From Valencia hispanica (lineage: Eukaryota; Chordata; Actinopteri; Cyprinodontiformes; Valenciidae): 64,000 nucleotides of DNA. The DNA lies in the NCBI GenBank assembly GCA_963556495.2, contig OY747703.1:55123296-55187295 (forward strand), given 5' to 3'. A model generated the notes under the pieces. It did not search any database. It saw only the letters and a program-made list of their open reading frames with translations, and was not told the origin of the DNA. How positions within the stretch are numbered: the stretch's first letter is position 1; each line of letters opens with the position of its first letter. This document shows positions 1 through 64,000 of this stretch, one piece after another. The translations under genes and the position numbers were made by a program.

Positions 1-933
1 TAAAAATAAAAAAAAACATTCTGCGTGTGGATACAAACAGGGCCGCACCGAAAAAAAAAAATCAGAATACAAATACATGTACCGTTACACCCCTACTGGA
101 AACTGGAGTCAACATAATGACTTAAGCTGAAAATGAATTACAATAATCCCATCAGGGCGAGTCTCATCCAGGTCTCTGCAAGAAAAGGAGTCACTGGAAT
201 TTGGTTTCACCCAACAACATGCACACAGACGACATCCGGGGACTAAAAGTCAGCTTCATGTCCTTACAGAAGGCAACACCGTTAAAGGCAGGTTAAAATA
301 TGTCAGCTGCACAAGGATTTACAGCTAAACAGAGATGAGCGGTTATGTTGTTGCCCTAGAGGCTTCATAGGCCTGCCAAAGCGGAGGACATCCTGGTGTA
401 CGGATTTTAAAGGATCAGCATGACTGTCGCCCCTCCCAAAACGATCAGAGCTTTAGATTTGATCCAAAGTTCCTGTTTACCCACGTTTATACATGTTCAT
501 TTCATCAAAATATAAACACTCTATTTAATAAATTAAAACAACAAAACACAATGTAGTGTCTCAAGGTAATAAACATGAGCCTTTAAAAGGTGAAAAATAG
601 AATTTAAGGAATAGAAAATACCCAGCTTTGCAAAAGAACAGGAAAAAAAGACACAAAAATCCAGAAGTTTCTCAGCTGTCACCAGTTTTTCTGATCCCAG
701 GTCGCCATGCAAATTTTAAGAAACGATCTCTTTATTTGAATGCTCCGACTTATTTCCAAATATCAATGTCAATGCAAATTTTAATTTCCGGCCATAAAAC
801 CAATATAAAAACATAACTTATACCCATAGACCTTTTATGATTAAAGATTTACTGAACAATCTGGAGCGAGTGGCATCCTCCTCGCCACTCTGTTAAAGTG
901 CATTGAAGCCCCCCCTCCCGGAGCCCCGTCTCC
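1..933 (-). other. herc3: herc3 3' UTR and downstream flank
   Basis: No other gene is seen beyond the stop codon. An AATAAA on the minus strand at 736-731, about 200 bases after the stop, is a possible polyadenylation signal. Other AATAAA-like words occur further left, so the true end is uncertain. Bases 1-95 are the end of a dispersed element (terminal sequence TAGGGGTGTAAC, minus strand) also present at 24.3-25.2 kb, so the transcript probably ends before it. Confidence 0.4.
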
Positions 934-58253
<57,320 letters not shown>

Positions 58254-58257
58254 GTTG

Positions 58258-60705
58258 CTGAGAGGAGAGGAAACGAGCAGCAGTCTGAAGAGGCGGAGAG
58301 AGCGGGGGGCCAAATGGAGGGAGACGGTTCTGTTCAAGCGTCGGAGCAGCCCCGCTTTCTCCTCTTCATGTAAACTCCAACCCTGGGAAAACAGCAGCAC
58401 CATGTCATCATCTTCAGTAGAGACGCCCGCTAGTGAACAGACGCCTCTTTAATTATCAAGCAGGTATTTGATTTAGGAATGATTACTGTTAGAATAAACC
58501 AGGTAGAGAGCAGTTTTAAATTAATAAAACTAGAACACGGAATAATCTCAAACCTGTCTCTATACGTTGTTACCAGATGTTTGGTTAAAAGCTGCTAATG
58601 TCATAATCTTCAGATGTTGGACTATTAAAGGGATATTCTACCCCTAAGTAAAATTTTGTCTGTTGCCGTCTTCCCCAGAGTTAGATAAGTGAGAAAAAAG
58701 CATTTTGTAACCAGCTCAGTAATTCTCCTGATCTGGCAGCAGTCCATTTGCTTTAGCTTAGCATAAACAATGGAAATGAAAGGGGAGCAACTACCAATTT
58801 GTGTACAAAAGTGACTCAATAATGATCCAAATTATTTCTGGTGAACTCACTAATCATATCGACTGCAAATGAAAAGTAAAAAGTAACACGAAGGAATCAA
58901 GGGAGCCGATTAAGACTTGGGACTACATTACGACAAAGCACCGCTGTAAGCCGCAGCTTCGAGGCGCAAGGGACATGGCGCAGTGTTCGCAAAAGCCACC
59001 TGCTTCTACTGTAGGTCAGCTGTCTGCAAGAAGCCTACAACACTTCTGTCCGCCTTAGAAGACAAATCTAGTAAGTTTCAGACATTCACTGGTGTGGAAG
59101 CTGCTTCATTTAAGCTTGCAGCTCCATATTCGGAAAACATAACTGCAGTTTAATTTTTGCAATTACAAATTCGGTTGCCTTTTTATCTGGTTTAATGTAA
59201 ATATCAGAGAGCAAAGCCTGACAACATTGAAACTTTAATCTATTTTAATACCAAATGCTGCATCTAAGGCAGTCATTTATGATTGTTTTAACATTTATAA
59301 TTGATCATATTGTGGAGCTCTAGTTTAATTCTATGTGCCAAAATAAAAAATAGCAATAAATGTTCTAAACATTATTATTAATGTTCCTATCAATAATATT
59401 TCAGAAATGGGTGGATTAACTGTGGCATTTCTTTTTAAAATAAAAGCACCAAGATTATTTCTTTACATTTAATTCAATTAAATTCAAAATTACGTTATTG
59501 ATCCCAAAGGAAAATTAAATGCATTTGTAACTCACATCATCCAAGGTTCTTTCAAAGAGTTATTCTAGGTGCTGATGGCTGTTCACAGGAAGGATCTCCT
59601 GTAGCGGTCAGTATTACAGCGAGCTTGAAAAAGCCTCCGATTGAAGAGAGTCTATTGTTGTAAAGCAACATGTTATACATTTTGGTTGAAAAACCTTTGT
59701 GTAAATAGCGTGGGACAAGTGAAAATTTGGTATTTCGATTATCCTACCTTGAAAACCTCGTATTGGGCGTTTCCTAAAGCAGGCATAGTGAAGCATTCTG
59801 CTCATATATCTACTATAAACCTAAAGCTCCACATCTATGTGGCTCACTTAATATACTAAACATTGCCCTGCTTTTGTTGTTTCATTATTTTTGTTCTGTG
59901 CACCCCTGAAAAAAAAAAAAAAACACTAACCCCACCCTGGCCCCCCTGGTACATTTGGTTTAGAACCGCCACTGACTATGATTTTACATATGAAATTGTG
60001 GATTCTGGACGTTTTAATTGCATTCCTGATTTGTTGATAAACACAAAAAAAAGCTGAAATTTTATTGTTTTTAAACTGAATAAATACAAACATTTCGGGA
60101 GGCATTTTTTGGGCACCTCTTTCGCAACTAATAATCAAAATAAATCAACTATTATACGATAATTTCTCGGTCATTCCAGCCATGATTGAAGTGTACTGAT
60201 TTCAGCGTTAAGAGCAATAAAATCCATGAACATTAAATACGGTCTTTGGCGTGAGCTATATTCAAATAGTGACAGGTATGAACAAAATCAGAAACGAGCC
60301 TCTCTAATATAAATCCATCTCTGATGTTTATTACCTCAGATTATCACAACACTGCGCTCGGCTAGCTGCTAACTTTAGCTCTACTTTATCTGCCCACTAA
60401 AACCCCCTCCGATCTCAGAGTCATGACAGACGCTACACTAACAAGCCATCTTATTTATTATTATGAATAATAATAATAATAATAATAAACATGCCTGCTG
60501 CTTATGCACACAGATTTCACTCTCTTTTAGCTTCGGAACCAAAAACACAACCAGCTAACCCACCAGCTAACTGAGCTGCGAGCTACATCGGCGCTGAAAC
60601 CCGTCGGGAAGCTTTTAGGTCTCCGGCTGATTTGTAGCCTCGGCTAGCACGGTTGCTATAAGCGGGGGAAATGTTTTACAATCGCATCGGAACGGGAGTT
60701 TTCTT
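58258..60705 (-). other. herc3: Intron between the presumed first exon and coding exon 1
   Basis: No gene is recognised. A dispersed repeat at 59530-59690 matches 5540-5690. Bases 59890-59970 resemble a hAT end (gaaccgccactgac). The rest is AT-rich. Confidence 0.5.
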
Positions 60706-60707
60706 AC

Positions 60708-60880
60708 CTTGGCAAATGCATGTTGGAGAAGGGGGTGCGTTTTGGCTTCTTCTTCTTCTTCTTCTTCTTCTGATTTTTATTGGCGGTTGGCAAACAACGA
60801 ATGGTGCATTACCGCCACCACTAGTGTGGAGTGCGCAGCTCAGAAAACAAAACGAGGACGTGCTACAGCTGCCTACGTCA
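60708..60880 (-). promoter_or_regulatory. herc3: Possible herc3 non-coding first exon and promoter
   Basis: Exon 1 carries only four UTR bases, so an upstream exon must exist. A perfect donor on the minus strand (ccaag/gtaaga, exon end 60708) lies 2.4 kb upstream. Beyond it are an inverted CCAAT (60909-60913) and a CRE-like TGACGT word near 60926-60932. The exon's 5' boundary cannot be read. Part of 60740-60890 resembles a dispersed fish repeat, which lowers confidence. Confidence 0.35.
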
Positions 60881-61078
60881 CCAAACTCTCTAGGGAAGGA
60901 ATGATGTGATTGGTCCGCTGAGCCATACGTCATCATAAATGTGTAAAACCAGCAAATTTTGTGACCTAAATAGCAACTTGTCTCAACTATTTTTTTTTAA
61001 TAGCTGTAACTAAAATGCTGCCTCATGATTCCAAATTGTGGCTCCAAACTATTTTGGCTACTGCTGAGCAAAGGTGGC

Positions 61079-61168
61079 ATTTACTCAGTTACATTTACTC
61101 AGTTACATTTACTCAGTTACATTTACTCAGTTACATTTACTCAGTTACATTTACTCAGTTACATTTAC
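61079..61168. repeat. 14-bp tandem repeat
   Basis: About six copies of acatttactcagtt run into tttacttgagtaacttttt, a sequence typical of hAT element ends in fish. The repeat seems to have grown inside such an end. Confidence 0.9.
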
Positions 61169-61429
61169 TTGAGTAACTTTTTTGGGAAAATATTTTACGA
61201 GTAGTTTAACTGCACCGTACTTTTGAACTTTTACTTGAGTAACAGATCTAGGGATTATTTTATTCCTGCCGCTGCTGCACTGTTCAATAAGTAGCCTTGT
61301 GTATGTTGTGAATGATGTTTGATTTGTTTATTTTTAAAATTTTAAGATTGAAAAAGGCTAAACAACCTGATAAAGAAGGCTGGTTCTGTTCTGGGGACGA
61401 CTGTGGAACATCTGGAGATGATGATGATG

Positions 61430-61675
61430 ATGCAAAGAAGGATTCTTAATAAAATCATAAAGATTATGGACAACCCTGAGCATCCTTTTCATGAAACTAT
61501 CCTGCAACATCAGAGCGTCTTCAGTCGGAGGCTTCTTCAGTTTCGCTGCAGTACAGACTGCTACAGGAAATCCTTCCTGCCCACAGCCATCATCATCTAC
61601 AACAACTCCTTAAAGAATTAATTATATGAGCTACACCAACACTTAATTTCCCTCTGGGATCAATAAAATGTTTTT
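61430..61675 (+). mobile_element. LINE 3' end, second copy
   Basis: Matches 15975-16207: tggacaaccctgagcatcct through the QFRCSTDCYRKSFLPTAIII coding stretch to gggatcaataaaatg. It lies upstream of herc3. Confidence 0.65.
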
Positions 61676-61889
61676 AAATAGAATTTATTTGTTATTTATA
61701 TATTTTTTTTTGTCCACTGATGGCTGCACAACAAATTTCCCCACGGGGGCAGTAAAGAACTGAATTGAGTAATATTATTGTGAACTATTGCTAATCCTAC
61801 TTGAGCAATTTTTCTGGACACTCTAGTTACGTCACAGAATGAAAAACAAACATGTTTTGAGAAAAATACACCAGGAAACCCCCTGTTTG

Positions 61890-62270
61890 TACACATAATT
61901 TTTCCAGATAATCTGGGGGCAGGTCACGGGGGCAGCAGAGAGACCCAGACTTCCCTCTCCCCAGCCACTTGGGCCAGCCTCTCCAGGGGAATCCCAAGGC
62001 GCTCCCAGGCCAGCCGAGAAACTCATTCCCTTCAGCATGTCCTGGGTCTTCCTCTGGGTCTCCATCCCCCAGTGGGACATGCCTGAAACAGACCACCATG
62101 GAGGCGTCCAGGAGGTGTCCTAACCAGATGCCCAGCCACCTCAACCTGCTCCTCTCCATGTGGCGGAGCGGCTGCTCTACTCTGAGCCCCTCCTGGATCA
62201 CTGAGCTTCTCACCCTATCCCTGAGGACGAGCCCAGACACCCATTTCTTCCGCTTGTAGCCGCAATCTCA
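61890..62270 (-). mobile_element. LINE ORF2 C-terminal fragment
   Basis: The minus-strand frame contains LRDRVRSSVIQEGLRVEQPL and ERSRLRWLGIWLGHLLDAS, typical of the end of a fish LINE reverse transcriptase. The frame is open for 137 codons but has no 5' part. Confidence 0.75.
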
Positions 62271-62289
62271 ATCTTTTGGTCCCTACCCA

Positions 62290-63114
62290 GAGCTCGTTAC
62301 CTAGATGAGGATAGGAACATACATCAACCAGTGAACATTGAGAGCTTCACCTTTTGGCTAAGCTCTCTCTTCAACACGACAGACCAGTACAGCACTCGCA
62401 TACTTGCAGTTCTTCTTGTTAAAAAGACTATTAGTAAGGGTGACCATATTTAGATTTCCCCCCAAAAAAGGACACTTGGCCCAGTCCTGAAACACTTCAA
62501 TCATACTCTGTTTACTTAAAGTAGACTTTTTAATTCTGACATATTTAAAGTGTTTCTTCTCTGTGTGGTTAGAAATCAATGCCCCTGTCCCCCCCATGCC
62601 CTGAACAGAACGTGAAAGGTTTGAGGAAAAGAAGAAGTTTAGTCACCCTATTTAGTGGTACCAACAACTGAGCCACTGGTGATTTTGTAAAAAATGAATA
62701 TGTCTTGGTCGAATGTGTCTAAATGAACTCTTACATACCCTAAAACATTGTCAGCTTGATTTTTATGCTACTGGACCAGAAGATGACCATGTTTTTACAG
62801 CTTTTCACACATCTTCACTGGAGGTGCCAACAAATGTGCCTGTCTTTGTATACAGCTTAAGGTAAACTAGAGGGCAGCTTTGCATGGTTAAAAAATAATA
62901 ATAATAATAATAATAAATGCACGAACAGGTTTGGATTCTTCTCAGTTTAACTTTAAATTCCTTTAGGCAAACAGTCAGTCAACCGACTAAAAGATACAGG
63001 GGCAGTTGTGGATGGTAAACAAAAGGGCTGAAGAAGTGTTTTATTTCTTTTTTACTCTCACATAAACTAGATATTTCTTCGCTAGGACCGCGAAGCCCTT
63101 TTTTCTTACTCTTT
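62290..63114. other. Intergenic stretch before the divergent promoter
   Basis: No gene is seen. A short taa repeat lies at 62886-62915. Confidence 0.5.
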
Positions 63115-63367
63115 CTAGCAGACAGCAGACGCGGCATTTTGATTGGTGCATTCCCCTGCCAGTGAGAAGTCGTCAGACCAATCGGAAGCGCTATTTGCGG
63201 GGCGTGAATCGAGCTAAACGCCGATTGGTGCGGTCACATCACAGGCCTTATTTGATAACACCAAGGAACAGGGCGGAGGGGGTTTTCAGTCGGTGTTCAT
63301 TCAGTCGCTTTTCTGCAAGTAAAAACAGGGATTCGAGTCCACAGTTGTTTTTATTAATAAGTCCAAG
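63115..63367 (+). promoter_or_regulatory. CCAAT-rich promoter with plus-strand first-exon splice donor (divergent gene)
   Basis: Three CCAAT boxes in either orientation lie at 63142-63146, 63178-63182 and 63224-63228, in a locally GC-richer stretch. They are followed by a donor ccaag/gtatga with exon end at 63367. There is no credible coding sequence, so this would be a 5' UTR exon reading away from herc3. The layout resembles a housekeeping or histone-variant type promoter, which is inference. The gene body would lie beyond the window. Confidence 0.45.
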
Positions 63368-64000
63368 GTATGATTTTCAACACACGACAGGAAGGTTTTA
63401 GGGTTGGTGTTGGCTTGTATTTAGAAACTGCGTATCTCGAGCTAAAGCTAGCCACTTAGCTTGCTCGCTAACTAGCTATCGCGCAAGACCAAAACAAAAA
63501 AAAACAAACAAACACGACAGATCTTATATGTTGACGCGTTTTATCATTTTAGTGATTTTATTTGTCGTTATGATAAAGGCATTATATATTTTATTTTATC
63601 AAAAACACGAAGTATTTGGAAAAAAGCGATGATTATGCAACAGTTATGCTGCAGATATTAGCAGCTAGCATGATGACGAAGTTAGCTTCTGATTCGGCTA
63701 AAAACTAAAGAGGTTTTTAACGTTTTGTTTGAAAATCTAAAATATTTAAAATATTTAAGTTAAAACCTGAACTAATTACTTCTCACATCCAGGAGGTTCT
63801 TTAAAACAACGTTTATATTTGGCGCAGCTTTTGTTGTGTCGGAGAATGTTAAACGTTTTCATTTCATTACTTTAAAGTTGTTCTGTTTAGAGTTTACTAA
63901 TTAATGTTTCACAAATCTTTAGTTGTCTGTGTCCAGTTCTGAGCTTTCGGGCTGTATTAGATGGTACTGAATGACGCTACAGCTCCATTGTCGCATCTAC
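63368..64000 (+). other. Presumed first intron of the divergent gene
   Basis: After the donor at 63368 no coding exon or clear acceptor with open frame was recognised up to the window edge. Confidence 0.35.

Noticed and set aside
63162..63401. 79-codon Arg-rich plus-strand frame in the divergent promoter
   Set aside because: It overlaps CCAAT boxes and runs across the donor at 63367; more likely a 5' UTR.

Overview
The window is vertebrate, almost certainly teleost, nuclear DNA. It has GT-AG introns, long tetranucleotide arrays, and many Tc1, hAT and piggyBac-like DNA transposons mixed with 5'-truncated LINEs. Codon use and repeat content do not fix the species; a percomorph fish is an inference.

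One protein-coding gene fills nearly the whole window on the minus strand: a complete herc3-type gene, encoding a HECT E3 ubiquitin ligase with an N-terminal RCC1 beta-propeller. Reading splice sites and reading frame by eye gives 23 coding exons from ATG at 58253 to TGA at 934. They total 3126 nt and encode 1041 residues, close to the 1050 of human HERC3. Every exon junction keeps frame. RCC1 repeats lie in exons 1-8 (36.8-58.3 kb), the linker in exons 9-16, and the HECT domain in exons 17-23 (0.9-20.6 kb). The catalytic cysteine is residue 1009. A 4-nt 5' UTR remnant before the ATG shows that a non-coding first exon lies upstream, perhaps near 60.7 kb. A CCAAT-rich promoter with a splice donor on the plus strand at 63.1-63.4 kb probably starts a divergent neighbour whose coding part is outside the window.

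The introns are large repeat traps. Layout from left to right: a Tc1 element nested in a piggyBac-like element (2.7-4.5 kb); a Harbinger-like MITE (7.9-8.6 kb); an uninterrupted 859-bp GAAA array (11.2-12.1 kb); two hAT elements, one nested in a Tc1 relic (13.2-16.7 kb); GGGAT/GGAT repeats (18.9-19.1 kb); a GC-rich block (19.8-20.2 kb); a Tc1 relic (20.7-21.7 kb); L2-type LINE tails at 22.4 and 30.2 kb, the second split by a Tc1 copy; an L1-type reverse transcriptase fragment (32.4-33.4 kb); a Tc1 copy between TA and TG microsatellites (38.0-39.7 kb); and a GGAC/GGAT satellite-like array of about 6 kb in several blocks in intron 5 (41.5-52.3 kb), split by a BED-finger hAT element. Further right are nested hAT elements (54.3-55.5 kb) and a 21-bp minisatellite (56.7-57.4 kb).

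The long open frames across the arrays (Pro-Ser-rich, Lys-Glu-Arg-rich, Met-Asp-Gly-rich and others) come from repeat periodicity and are not genes. I saw no convincing tRNA, rRNA, CRISPR or bacterial-type system. The most unusual structures are the long homogeneous GAAA tract, the higher-order intron-5 array, and several nested transposons whose target duplications can be read directly.
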